Below are positions 11,515 to 22,377 of a stretch of 64,000 bases of DNA, one piece after another (the first letter of the stretch is position 1; each line of letters starts with the position of its first letter). A program made the position numbers and the translations under genes. Source of the stretch: Arthonia radiata (lineage: Eukaryota > Ascomycota > Arthoniomycetes > Arthoniales > Arthoniaceae); NCBI GenBank assembly GCA_002989075.1, contig PSQN01000003.1:937366-1001365 (forward strand), written 5' to 3'. The notes under the pieces are model-generated. The model saw only the letters and a list, made by a program, of their open reading frames with translations, was not told the DNA's origin and did no database searches.

Positions 11515-12289
11515 ATGGCGGCTCCTTCAACAGCCGCGACTGTCATAACCACAGCTCTTTCCACCGCAACGTATCCCGTCACAACAATACCCATGTTTCT
11601 TTCCACCGAGGTGCCAGTAGCCAGCTTCCTGGCTACGCTGCCTCACGACGTTGCGGTAGGCGCCATCAGTTCGGCCAAGATCGACTTCCTTGGGTCTGTC
11701 GTGGCCGCAGACTCTGAGGCTGTCACATACGAACTTGACTGCACAACCTCAAGTCGCGCCGCGCTCTTCAAGCCGACTTCCTCATTCGAGTGCCCATACA
11801 GCGGCGCGATGATCACAAGCGGACCAAGCACGTTTGTACGATAACCAACACTAGCTAGAAGACTATGAGCGGCGTGTTGACCATATGCAGGCGTTTCAGC
11901 AACCGGGTAGGGACTTGAGTATGAGCTGCTCGTCGGTCTCTACAAGCATGCCTACGGGTTGCACAATCAGCGCTGCAGCGTCGAGTTCGCGTTCGACTGG
12001 CGGCATTACCCTGTACCAAGTCCCGCTGATCGTCACGGCTGGAGCAGAGAAGCTGCATGCAAACAGCGAAAGCAGTCAGTCAGATGCGTCTATCAAGAGT
12101 ACGACATCCACAGCTCCTGGTGCAACATCTGCGCCCGCATCAGCGGGGCCAGGACAGAAGACAGCCTCAAATGCCGCATCCCGTAGGTGGCCAGCGGCCA
12201 AAGCAAGCCACGGTATCGCTCTGATCATGGTAGCCTACGTCGCGTTGGCTTGCCTCGCATGCCATGTGTTGGGCGCGCTGGTGTCGTGA
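11515..12289 (+). CDS. Putative C-terminally anchored cell-surface protein
   Basis: Exon 1 is 11515-11835 and exon 2 is 11891-12289 (phase 0), giving about 239 residues. The middle has pairs of cysteines in the pattern of a large group of fungal surface proteins (AVTYELDC, SFECPYSG, LSMSCSSV, PTGCTISA). A long Ser/Thr/Ala-rich stalk follows, and a hydrophobic C-terminus (GIALIMVAYVALACLACHVL) suits a GPI-anchor signal or a membrane anchor. Known relatives have an N-terminal signal peptide; here the N-terminus (MAAPSTAATVITTALSTATY) is only weakly hydrophobic, so the true start may lie in an upstream exon or the protein may have lost secretion. The 5' splice site GTACGA is weak. Probable location is the cell wall or plasma membrane. 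Confidence 0.55.
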
Positions 12290-15068
12290 TTCTACGACGT
12301 TTCCACTGACAGGGTTACGCTTATTGATCAGGGTGACATTTTCTATGAGCTGCCCACTTGGGAAATCATTGCAGAGCCGAGTCTCTGTTCGAGTACTTTG
12401 CGTAAGGAACAGCCCAATCACCGATCCTCGATACAAGACCTCAGAGCACTGGTCTACAGCTTCACTGCTCATGGTGCCACAGCACTGGCCACAAGGGTTT
12501 CGTTCCCACTCCGATCCCAATCGTCCACCTTGGCCTCGGTGTCGATGAACGTGTTCTCAGCTACAGACCTAGAGAGTGGAAGTTAAGGTCTGGTGTCGGT
12601 TCCTATGCTCGGTACGAACTATGCTCAAAGCACCCTTACCTACCTCGAGCTACCCACGTTTGAACCCTGCCCAAGCGACTATCTTCAGCAGAACTGATTT
12701 CAAGGGCAGCCTTCCTCGGTATCAGGCAATGATCTGAGCGAGGACACATCCCCACTCAACTCCGAGTAGCATGTGGTACAGCGTGCTCGAAAAAGGTCTT
12801 TCCGCGAGCACATGCTATGAGCGACCCGTCCCAACATTTCCCTAGGCTCCCGTGTCATTTCAGACCCTACAAGTAACAGCGTGTTTAGTGCACAACTTCA
12901 ATGATGCTCGGATTGTCGCGCAACGCTTCAATTGCAGCCTTGAGATCTACCTCTCACTGCTGCGTCTGTGGTCTTGAGCCGTGTGTTCCGTGAGATTGCA
13001 AATCAAGCCCTGATTGACGAGCTTGTGCGTCAAAGGCAAGATGTCACCAGCGATGCCGTAAGAGTTTCGTCATACAAAAGCTCGCCCGTTTCGCCGCCCA
13101 CTCGACCAGCCCGAGCAAATTCCCCTATCACCATACTCATATCATCGTCCATCGACGCCATACTGACGAGAATGGTAAGTCATTATATCAAAGTCCGTGA
13201 CCACCAAGTGGAAGTCAAGAGCCAAAGTACGCTGTCCACGGAATCGCTAGCCCGCTTGGAAGCATTCTTAGAATATTGCGAGGACGATCCTACTGATGGA
13301 GCCAACATATCCGTGGTGAACGAGCCATACCACGTTGTGGTCAAGTTGGTGATACTCTGCTCCCTTGCATCATCCTTACTACTATGGGTGCACTCTTAAC
13401 CCACGACTGCAAGCTGACTCGACCACAGGGGAGAGCATGACGACGACAAATGGCCGGGCGCTAAGCAGGTGAACGGCGAGAAAAGGAAGTATCTCGACAT
13501 CGATGTCGTGATGCCTCGCAAGAGGCTGGGTGTCAAATATGAGCATTCCGAGCATAGGTGTGTGGCAAAGACTGCCGAAAAACAAAACATGATGTCTGCT
13601 CGGGGAAGAGATTGATAGTCGAGTCGCTACCTGATGTCGGTCGTTCAGGATGAGGCGAATGGCGCTAGAGATTTATGCTACAGATTGACGTAGTGGAGAA
13701 GGACACGGTGGTGTAGAGTAGTCGTCAACCAACCCAAACCAAGCCCTGAAGCGCTGTTGAGTGATATGGTCGCCGCCTCGACAAAGCCGCGGAGTCATGA
13801 TTCCACAACATCACTCGCTTTCCTTGTTTTGCGTGGGAATGAGCGTGCCTACTCTCTCGATGCACGCTGGCTGAGAAGCCAGCTGTACACAGTTTCACGG
13901 ATCGTAAACAAGCGGGATAACGGGTAACGGGGCGCTGCATAGAAATTTCATGATAGGGGACACGCCATTGTACAGGCGATTGCTGTGTCACAAAACCAGA
14001 TACAGCAGTGGCAGTCTTCAGGTGTGCTCCAATCACATTCGCCTCCCCACACACGCATAAAGCGCGCTTCCTGAATCGAATGGATGGATTTTTGGCACAA
14101 TCGAAGCAACTTTCAATTTAGGTGACTCTTGGTGGTGGTGATGCTTTGGGGTTGGGGCTAAGAGTTTGATGAGTTTTAATTCCCAAGCCTACCACACTGA
14201 TTTTTCAAAGGGCTTTTCTTGAGAGGTAAACGGTACCGTCGGAAAGAGCGCGCGATTCTGTATGTGTTGTGTTATCTACAAGACCTTACGAGCAATCCGC
14301 AAAAACGAGCATTCGCATCGATGAACTCCTTGGCAAGGGTAAAAGGGCCAGCAACATCCGCCTCGGCCGATACCTTATCTCGTTTGGCTACCTTACCTGC
14401 TTTGCTCTGCATTCAGGCTTGCCACGAGCTCTCTTGTTCAACTCATCCGTTGCATCCGGTAAAAACGCGTTCGCACGAAATGTTGCTGACACCCGTACGA
14501 TCTGTATCAAGATAGCGGCTGTAGTGCCGTGTGCGAATCACACCCAAGACATGAAACCTTCTTGCTACCTCAAGGCGGCCAAGGCATCCCTCTAGCTATA
14601 CGCGTATTCTCGAGCTACAGTATCGTCTAGCCTGATTGCCTGGTCGAGTCTATAGGTGAGATGTTAGGCTTTATTTTGTTGGTGGGCTGAATCCATAGAC
14701 CAGCTGTGGAACGCGTATTCCAGAACCAAATCGCATCTGGAATAACGCCTTATGTTGCTCCACGAGCGGCACCTGTGAACTAAGAGTGCGAGGTTGCTAT
14801 TTCACCTTGGTTTCAGAAGCGCCGTAACAAGCCCAAACCCCGTGTTCATCCGCCCTGGCCTGGTTATGCGTCATTATGGACAGGTATCTCGGGATGCCCA
14901 TGCAGATGGTGCAAACTGGCATCAAACCGTTTACGTATTGCAACCATCATCTGTTTGAAATGCGCCTGAGAATGTTATAAATCGCTCAGGACCAATACGA
15001 AAGATGTGCCTCAAAGTTCTTTACAGTACAGCACCTGACCCAAGCGTACTTGATACTTATCCCTGACG
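12290..15068. other. Gene-poor stretch with weak coding-like frames
   Basis: No supportable gene. Two stretches look mildly protein-like: 12341-12586, and 12968-13399, which ends in a hydrophobic segment (VVVKLVILCSLASSLLLW) but has no ATG at its left end. A 14269-14595 frame also lacks an ATG. These may be decayed genes. The right end carries TTATAAAT (14975-14982) for the next gene. Confidence 0.3.
14975..14982 (+). promoter_or_regulatory. TATA box of small gene at 15069
   Basis: TTATAAAT lies 87 bp before the ATG. CAATACGAAAG follows at 14993-15003, the same 11-mer as downstream of the TATA box at 3834. Confidence 0.5.
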
Positions 15069-15567
15069 ATGAAAGGCCGACAGATCGGCCTCATCATGAT
15101 TAATGGCCAAAGGATCTCGGTCTATGAAGCCCCACGTTCTAGTGTTGACGATCATGAATGGCAGAACGAATACCGCCAACGAACGCAGGACTATGTTGAT
15201 TCAGAAGAGCAGCGCGATCTACCTGCACGACCTCGCATCGATACGGCAACGATCGAATACATTCTCATCAAGTGCGTATGCTTCAGGACCGATGTCTTGT
15301 CCCCACGAAGCCCTTGCATTTCGTTGTCAGCTAACGTTGAATAGAGGAATGCACGATGATCGTGAATACCCTTGGTCGCGTACGGGTACAGGTCAGAAAA
15401 CCGCATACGAGCAGGTAGTATACATTACTAGAAGACGCAGTCGTCACTCGGCGAGAGGATCCTACCAGCGGTGGATAGCAAAGCGAAAGACTGACCAAGA
15501 AAGGATTGGCTTTCTCGCTGAAAAGCAGCAATTGTCATTATGTGAGAGATTGATGAGCATTTTTTGA
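15069..15567 (+). CDS. Hypothetical basic protein, one intron
   Basis: Exon 1 is 15069-15271 and exon 2 is 15345-15567; the intron runs from GTGCGT through CTAAC to ATAG in phase 2. The product is about 141 residues. The first half is acidic and polar (VDDHEWQNEYRQRTQDYVD); the second half is strongly basic (YITRRRSRHSARGSYQRW). No signal peptide, membrane segment or known domain is visible. The basic half could bind nucleic acid, but nothing proves it. The TATA box, good splice signals and a frame open across the junction support the gene. I do not recognise the family. Confidence 0.45.
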
Positions 15568-16391
15568 GAGGCTGATGGGCGAATAACGGATCCTTCTGCT
15601 GTCCGCCGCAGCTGGCTTGAATTGGCGCTGATGACTACGCAACGGTATGCTGCCGATCTGGAGGACATCAATCGAACTTTGGCACAGCCTGCACTGAAGT
15701 TGCGTACCTTCAAACTGTGCTTGCCGAGGTGGTCATGCAGAGCTGGGAGATGATAGTGGCGCTGTCTTTCGAAATCGTCTTCGGGCAGTCAGCGAGCGGC
15801 ATCTTCTTTGCACTCAGGTCCGCAGTCAGCGCTGCACGCAACATCGTGCTGGTCACACCCAATCTAGTAAGTAGCTACAATGTATGCAAAGGCAATTGCT
15901 AGCAAATTTAGGCGCTTCTCAATCAAGAGGTCGCAAGGCAGGGCGTCCTCCCTAGGCGGATCTATTGGCATCATCCGAAACTTGTGGAGCTCTCGCGGTG
16001 AGCTGCCAGTACGCTACACAGAAGCTGTCGCGCACAGCTCACACGAGCTTCAAAAGGCGTCATAGACACACTGGTGAGAATTCGCTATACCGGTACTGCT
16101 CAAAGAGCGAGCGGCGTCACATGGTGTCTCTTGGGAATGTATGCTTGTTGGTGAACCAATCGTCCCATGATGCTCTTGACAGCGAAGCGTCGCATGACCC
16201 CATCATCTGCTTTGACAGATTACGAAGCTCTGGAAACAGTCATTGGCGCAATTCGTGTTTGTAAGCCGAGGTTCTCTGCAACATTTGCGTCACATATGGC
16301 GTGCTGGCTGACAAATGAGAGCGTCCTTCGGACGACATATATGATAACTGCGTTGTCTCGGTATCTACGTTATTGCTACGCCTAATCAAGC
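15568..16391. other. Intergenic
   Basis: Short overlapping frames only. No gene is called. The right part should hold the promoter of the oxidoreductase gene at 16392. Confidence 0.4.
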
Positions 16392-17359
16392 ATGGCTTCA
16401 GCAGCAGTTCAGCAGCCTTCTGGTCATACTACCACGTTCGAGCCTCTTGTCGCTGCCAACGAGACTCGCTCGACACCACAACACAATGTCCACACGACTT
16501 TGAACTACTACAAGGACCCTGGCGACGGTAGTGCACCGCACCCGTCATACGTGGGCAAGCCTGAAACCTACGAACGCCCATCGGAGGTCGTCCCTGTCGT
16601 GGTGAACGACGTTCGCGGTCATGAGCAGGACTACACCCTTGATAAGCAAGGCTTTGAGTTTTACAAGCACTTCAGCTCCGAAGTAGCGTTCGACGATGAC
16701 GAGAGAATCAAAAGCGTCTACTACCCGGAGACTGAGCAGCTCTTGAAGGATGCGTAGGTTGGCCCCTCAAATACTGTAAGTCTTACCTAACGTGAACGTA
16801 CAGCACCGGAGCTTCCCGCGTGCACATCTTTGACCACACCATCCGCCGTGCTCCCAATGATACGCGCGCTTCTGTCGGCAAGCCGCCAGCTATCAACTTA
16901 CGCGGTCCCGTCAATCGCGTGCACATCGACCAGTCCTACGAAGCCTCTCGCAACCGAGTGCCTCACCACCTACCTGACGAGGCAGAGAAGCTCCTGAAAA
17001 CGCGCCATCAAATCATCAAGGTCTGGCGACCGATCAGAAAGATCCTCAAAGACTCATTGGGTGTTGCGGATGCCCACAGTGTTTCCGAGTCAGATCTGGT
17101 GCCCGTGGCGTTGATCTACCCAGATCGTCGAGGCGAGACGTACACAGTCAGACCCAACAAGGAGCACAAATGGTACTACTTGTACGGGCAGGACGTCGAT
17201 GAGGTCACGCTCATTCGATGTTTTGACTCGAAGCTGGATGGGCGTGCGAGGAGGGTGCCGCATACGGCTTTCTCCAACCCGGAGCATGAAAATGACTATT
17301 CGAGGGAGTCGATCGAGGTCCGGTGTTTGGTCTTCCACGAGGATGAGAGTGCTGAGTGA
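16392..17359 (+). CDS. CmcJ/AsaB-like (GA4 desaturase-type) oxidoreductase
   Basis: Exon 1 is 16392-16753 and exon 2 is 16804-17359, about 305 residues. The sequence carries the ordered blocks of the fungal hydroxylase/desaturase AsaB and CmcJ/NvfI family: TTLNYYKDP near the N-terminus, GPVNRVHIDQSY (an HxD pair), IKVWRPIRK, VALIYPDRRGETYTV, HKWYYLYGQDVDEVTLIRCFDS, a pHTAF block and the terminal SIEVRCLVFHEDE. Some members of the group are Fe(II)/2-oxoglutarate oxygenases of secondary metabolism (NvfI, for example), and CTB9 of the cercosporin cluster is related. No polyketide or peptide synthase lies nearby, so this copy looks like a stand-alone gene with unknown substrate. Confidence 0.85.
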
Positions 17360-17947
17360 CTGAAGTTTCGCATCAGCTGAGCAATTGAATGTGGTTATGT
17401 GTATGTATGACTTCAATTTTATGATGAGACAACCTTGTTAGCAGTGCCATGAAATTCACAGTCAGCCTTGAAACCATCCCGAGAACGCCAAGCATTGAAG
17501 GCTAGGTGGCCGAAGGGTCCTGTCGTCCTTCTTTCATTTTCACCTCACCTCCATCAACCACGTGCAGGATGCTGTCACCGCTGTGTACTCTATGCCAATG
17601 TCACCATTGTGCGCAATGCTGAGCATAGCGAACACTGCATGTTATCGATGCGAGCCTGTGTGGGTGGTTAGCCGCTTCTCAGGCGGAGCTTTGAAATGGC
17701 ATGAATAACTGTAGCGAGCGGGCTGTCAGCAGCTTAATCCACCACATCGCTTGTGACGTTTGCTGACATGCGGCTGACCTGGTTCTTGACATGTATCCCT
17801 GTCCGGTTGGCATTCACGCCGGCGCAACAGCGCTTTGGTCGGTGGCCACGTTGCTGCACTGTCTTCTATGTCCTGCTGGCTAATCTTCTTTTACATTTCA
17901 CACTGCAAAGACTTAGCTCGTAGACCCTCACTCTATCAACCTCCGCG
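17360..17947. other. Intergenic
   Basis: About 590 bp; nothing recognisable beyond short frames. Confidence 0.4.
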
Positions 17948-19316
17948 ATGTTTCAACATCTGCAGGAGCATATTCACAATCATCCAAACGCGCACTTGAT
18001 CGAAGATGCGCGAAAATTGCCAGTAGACGTCCACCAAGCTCATGGGAAACCAATACGTGACACTGGCAAATTTACGAGTTTTGTGAACGCCTACTATACA
18101 GATCTAGGTGTGAGAGCAGAGTGGCATCGTGTAGGGGTCAATTATAAGAAGTTTAACTCTGCGTCTGTGAGGTGCGTACCACGACAAACCATGCACAACA
18201 TCGATCATGTTCCCGGCTTGGAACTTTGCCTTCCAAGGGACACCCTTGCGATAAACACCAGTGTGTGGTTCTTGACGAGGCTGACTCAAAGCAAAGGCAT
18301 CCCAAACATCCCATTAGCCATACCGACCCATACTACTACGACAGGAAATGGCCTGGAGAAGCACACGTGCAACACCGAACCAAGAATGACACAGATCCAA
18401 AACCCAAGCTAACTTATCACGTCGTTGATTTTCATCATACCTGGTTGAAGATACCTCTTAGCGAAACCCACATCATCACTCGAGTTGAGGGGCTTAAGGA
18501 TGCTGTATGGGACCACAAGCACCAGGTGTGGATTGACAATAGTAAACAAGGGAGGATGACGGATGAACAGTGGAGGGTGCAACATGCAAACATCGGCCTC
18601 GGCAGAGAGGATCTGAGCGGTAAGTGATACGTTGGACGTGGGTACATGAACTTGAGCAATGCCTTGGAAGCGGTAAAGTTTTTCGCCCTGACAAGGCGTG
18701 TAAGTTGGCTCATTGCTTGACCGAATGCCATATGGTAGTATGGAAAGCATTAACAACGCAAGGCCTGGCGCAGCCCAATGCAAGAACATGCGTTGGCGAT
18801 TGCAAGGTCCGGCGAGCTTTCGACTTCCTCGCTTGAGCACTGCCCTGAACATTTTTTTGTGTCTCCAGAGACGAAAGATAAAAAGAGACGTCTGAGTACG
18901 GACACAAAGCCACGGTCCTGGACATCAGACACCACGAGATCTACGTCACCAGCGACAATGCCTAAAAGCTCAGCAATGTCTGGAAGAAGCGCTTCGAGTA
19001 CTACTTCACCGACGCGCAATATCGGCACTACCAGAGCGCCGGCATGGACGTAAAGACGGGATACTATGTGGTTATAGGGTGCGTAGACAGACCCGCCACG
19101 CGCCATCGCAATTTTACGCTCCCAGCTGTGGCGGACGCGTCCACCCTTAATAATCAAGGCAACGCTCCCAACATTAGGCTTCGACCAAAATGTACCAGAT
19201 CAAACTGCAGGGCAAATTGGAACGAAGCAACAGACGCCCCTGAAGCCCAAATGGCAGTAATGCCGGCGGCTGTGATGAGCGCGTCAAGGCATCCCGACCT
19301 GCTTCTGCCATCCTGA
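17948..19316 (+). pseudogene. Hypothetical multi-exon gene, probably broken
   Basis: Exon 1 (17948-18166, 73 codons, MFQHLQEHIHNHPNAHLIED at the start) joins in phase to 18238-18619 by a GTGAGG donor and a CCAAG acceptor. The second exon reads well (YHVVDFHHTWLKIPLSETH and DEQWRVQHANIGLGREDLSG) and ends at a good donor, GTAAGTGATACG. Another stretch with strongly GC-ending codons, about 18895-19075, reads as ATVLDIRHHEIYVTSDNA then KLSNVWKKRFEYYFTDAQYR, with one in-frame TAA at about 18963-18965 between the two parts. I could not connect the exons after 18619 with confidence. Either the gene is inactivated by that stop or an intron escapes me. I recognise no domain. Later parts up to 19316 are open but less coding-like. 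Confidence 0.4.
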
Positions 19317-20157
19317 GTCCGGCTTGGACAGACAGCAGGCTGAGAGGATGTTGAAGACATTTGCGGAGATGAGCCACTTTACAAGAGATGCAACCAATGT
19401 ATGGGAAGAGTGAAACCTGGATTTCTTGTTGGAGCCGAGGGCCCCGGCGGGCCAGGCGCCGTGGGGCGACAATTGAGGATTGGGGATTCGCTGCCCTCAA
19501 GCCTCTTTGAAGGATTCAAAATGCAGACACCGCAGGCTAAAATGATAGGAGTCGATGGCATGAGCAGTAAAGGAGTCTCTCTGTCATGATATCTTTGAAA
19601 GAAAGGACGTTATGACTGCAGACAATTATTCAGGGTGTTATCGCGGTGTCAGAAATAACAGCATTATTGTGGACCATGGATAGATCTTGCGCACGTTTAT
19701 CTGGCACGCGGGAGAGGGACGGCTAATTCAGGAAGTGGGTGACGCGCCCTCGTGACTGATGATTGGACGTCAGCTTGTCCGCCTTGCTGCATGCATTTGC
19801 GTGATCTGCCCGTCCTGACTCCTTGCTCATGCTCACGGTGTGAGACGAGAAGTCATGGTAAGGGAGGCTGTCCAGCCCTCTCTTCTCTTTGTCCAACTTC
19901 ACACTCTATCGTCATCTTTCATTTCACAGCTAGCGAACGATGCCTTTATCCTGAAACAAGCGGTGACGATATGGATCAGGATAAGGAATGGAGCTAAGCG
20001 TCTAGTTGCCCCTACTAATCCTCAGTCCAACATCTGACCTCTGCTCCATCCCTCCGCCCCCCGAACCCCTTCACTCTCCACGCATCAACTCCTGGAAAGA
20101 CCATACCTACTGGCCCGACCTGCGCACCAGGCTCATTGAGCCATTATCGCCAGAGCC
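19317..20157. other. Intergenic
   Basis: No gene seen. The right part is a pyrimidine-rich leader for the gene at 20158. Confidence 0.4.
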
Positions 20158-22017
20158 ATGGCTTTCCAGCAGCCGATACAGCGCCCGGTACGCCGCGCCG
20201 CTACTCCACCGCCTATCACCACCACTACTGCTCAAGCACCTAAGAGGATTCAACAAGTAGAAGAGTCCCAGGAATGGGTCCTCTTCTCGCCCTCTCCGCC
20301 CTCGGAGCAGCAAGCGCAACCTCAACCACACTCCGCCCTCTTCACCGAAACACCCGTTACACCCCGGACATTGCCCAAGTCGCGTCTCAGCGACTTTGGT
20401 TCTCTGGACTCAGCTGCTGTCTCCCAACGACATCGCGATCGTCGTGAGGAAGAGACAGCAATAGCAGAGGACGAGGACGACGAGGACGAGGCGGATAGCC
20501 TGGACGATGGACTACACGCGTTTAATGAGCCTACCTCAACGTCCAATCCATCCGCGCATCATTGTCTTGATTCTAGCATAGCGGATGCTGTCCTACCAAC
20601 TCATGACGGCTTAGGCGCTTTCAATGGAAGCAGCGGGCCCGTCCAACAGCAACTCTGGCAACACGAGAAGTACAATCCGCGACGCGCTGCGCGTGGGTCC
20701 CTATCCTTACGAAGATCGGAAGTACAAAAGCGCTTGGACGCCTTACATGAGGAGGACCAGACTGCGACACCACGAGATCCAGCTGAAGAACGCAACAGGC
20801 GCATCGAGATATGGCGGCTTGATCAGAGCCGCGCGATCGTGGATGAGATTGAACGTGAGACTCGCAGAAGGAGGCGCGGGAGTAAGCTAAGCCAGTCAAG
20901 CATACCCAGGCCAGATCTCGAGGATACTGCAACGGACAAGGAGAACATCAGGCCCTCCACAGAGCAGCCGCCAGTCCAACTTGAGTCCGTGCCCGGTCAA
21001 AGCAGCCCGTCGCTGTGGTCAAGAACGCGGAAAGCGATTCGCGAACTGATTGGCATAGACGATGCGACGCTCACTTATATCTTTGGCGAGGCTACTTCCA
21101 GTGCCAGTGCGATCGCGCAACACAACGCCGTGACCCCCTCCACGCCGGCGGAGATGATAGCATATGCCGAGCGCACAATACCACCCAGCCTTGACCTTCT
21201 CAAGACGAATAGTTGGGAGAACAATCTCGTCGCGCGCATTGCTCGTGAGTTGGGCACACTTGTTCATCAGCTATCTGAACATCCACCTAGCACCTTCAAC
21301 ACATACACAAGACTGCAAGAGACTGTGCCGTATGCCGGTCTACCGACACCCGCTGAAGTCTCTACGCCTGCAGGGTTTCTGCAGTTCAATCTTTCTGCGA
21401 CATCCTCACGACCAACGCACCATTTCAAACACCGGAGGCGGACGAGCGTCGCTCGCACGGACCCAAGCCTATTTGGCATTGAAGAAGAGCAAGAGGAGGA
21501 CAACAACTTGACACCGCAGCAGTCAAGGAATCACCACGTACCGAGTCAAGGTGAAGATGCGCAATGCCTGCGGCAAGAGAAGGACTACTGGGAACAAGAT
21601 CTTGACATCAACATGATCTTCAGCTACATCAAGAGCCGCCTTCAGCGACGCTCGCTTACCCCACGTTCCGTACACACACCCCAGTCGACGGCGCCTACCT
21701 CCTCTTCAGCGACAGCATCTGGCCCCGATGCGTTACGGCGCGCTGCGCTTATTCGACATCATCACCCACTGGTTTCACGAAACATCAATGCCTTGCGCAT
21801 GTCGAGCCAATCCAACCTCAACACTCAGGCCAGTCAAATGCCGACCACACCATTGAGCCCGATACTTGGGAGGCGCAACAGCAGCGTTATCGATGATGGT
21901 AGCAGCTGTGCAACCCAAAGCACCAAGAGGAGCAAGACCCGCCACAGCGGCAGCTTGAGCATCTCCAGCTCTCACAACTACTGGGATATCGGCGGACCGA
22001 GTTGGGGTGAGGTTTGA
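20158..22017 (+). CDS. Conserved fungal disordered protein, unknown function
   Basis: A single uninterrupted 619-codon frame. After a Pro/Thr-rich start there is a short motif, QEWVLFSPSPPS, of a kind I associate with a conserved but uncharacterised fungal protein group. Then come a patch of Asp/Glu, a charged helical part (RNRRIEIWRLDQSRAIVDEI), a possibly folded segment (SLWSRTRKAIRELIGIDDAT, then LTYIFGEA), a helix-like LVARIARELGTLVHQL, and a long Ser-rich C-terminus ending HNYWDIGGPSWGEV. Most of the chain should be disordered. Basic clusters such as ERETRRRRRGSK and STKRSKTRHSG could be nuclear signals; that is inference. The intronless frame and the nearby Aip1 gene on the same strand suggest an ordinary housekeeping locus. 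Confidence 0.75.
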   Translation: MAFQQPIQRPVRRAATPPPITTTTAQAPKRIQQVEESQEWVLFSPSPPSEQQAQPQPHSALFTETPVTPRTLPKSRLSDFGSLDSAAVSQRHRDRREEETAIAEDEDDEDEADSLDDGLHAFNEPTSTSNPSAHHCLDSSIADAVLPTHDGLGAFNGSSGPVQQQLWQHEKYNPRRAARGSLSLRRSEVQKRLDALHEEDQTATPRDPAEERNRRIEIWRLDQSRAIVDEIERETRRRRRGSKLSQSSIPRPDLEDTATDKENIRPSTEQPPVQLESVPGQSSPSLWSRTRKAIRELIGIDDATLTYIFGEATSSASAIAQHNAVTPSTPAEMIAYAERTIPPSLDLLKTNSWENNLVARIARELGTLVHQLSEHPPSTFNTYTRLQETVPYAGLPTPAEVSTPAGFLQFNLSATSSRPTHHFKHRRRTSVARTDPSLFGIEEEQEEDNNLTPQQSRNHHVPSQGEDAQCLRQEKDYWEQDLDINMIFSYIKSRLQRRSLTPRSVHTPQSTAPTSSSATASGPDALRRAALIRHHHPLVSRNINALRMSSQSNLNTQASQMPTTPLSPILGRRNSSVIDDGSSCATQSTKRSKTRHSGSLSISSSHNYWDIGGPSWGEV

Positions 22018-22377
22018 TGCCCATTCATACCTCGGACACGGCGTTTGCATAGCGGGCTCGGGCGCATCAACATTGACGCAACTGTATTACTACTCACGAC
22101 TCTTACGAATGATGCTATCTAGACGAGGCTCTTATGGCCATGATGTGTATCATTATCAATCTGTACGCCATTCACTTGGCTCTTCATGAAACAGCTTGAA
22201 CGAATGTCTTTGATGTATGTGGCAATGTGAACAGGTCCATAATTTGCGATACTACGATGCTGCTGGGACTCTGCCCCGCAACCAAAATTCTAATGTAAAC
22301 AAATCAGCTGCCTTCATTTTACCTCAAGCACCTAAATTCATAAACCCTCCGCTCTCTCTCGCCGCTGGGAACACATA
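22018..22377. other. Intergenic, Aip1 promoter
   Basis: Only the 3' end of the previous gene and the Aip1 promoter are expected here. Nothing else is seen. Confidence 0.4.

Noticed and set aside
16392-20157. Secondary-metabolite cluster around the CmcJ/AsaB-like gene
   Set aside because: No polyketide, terpene or peptide synthase and no cluster-type regulator is visible nearby.
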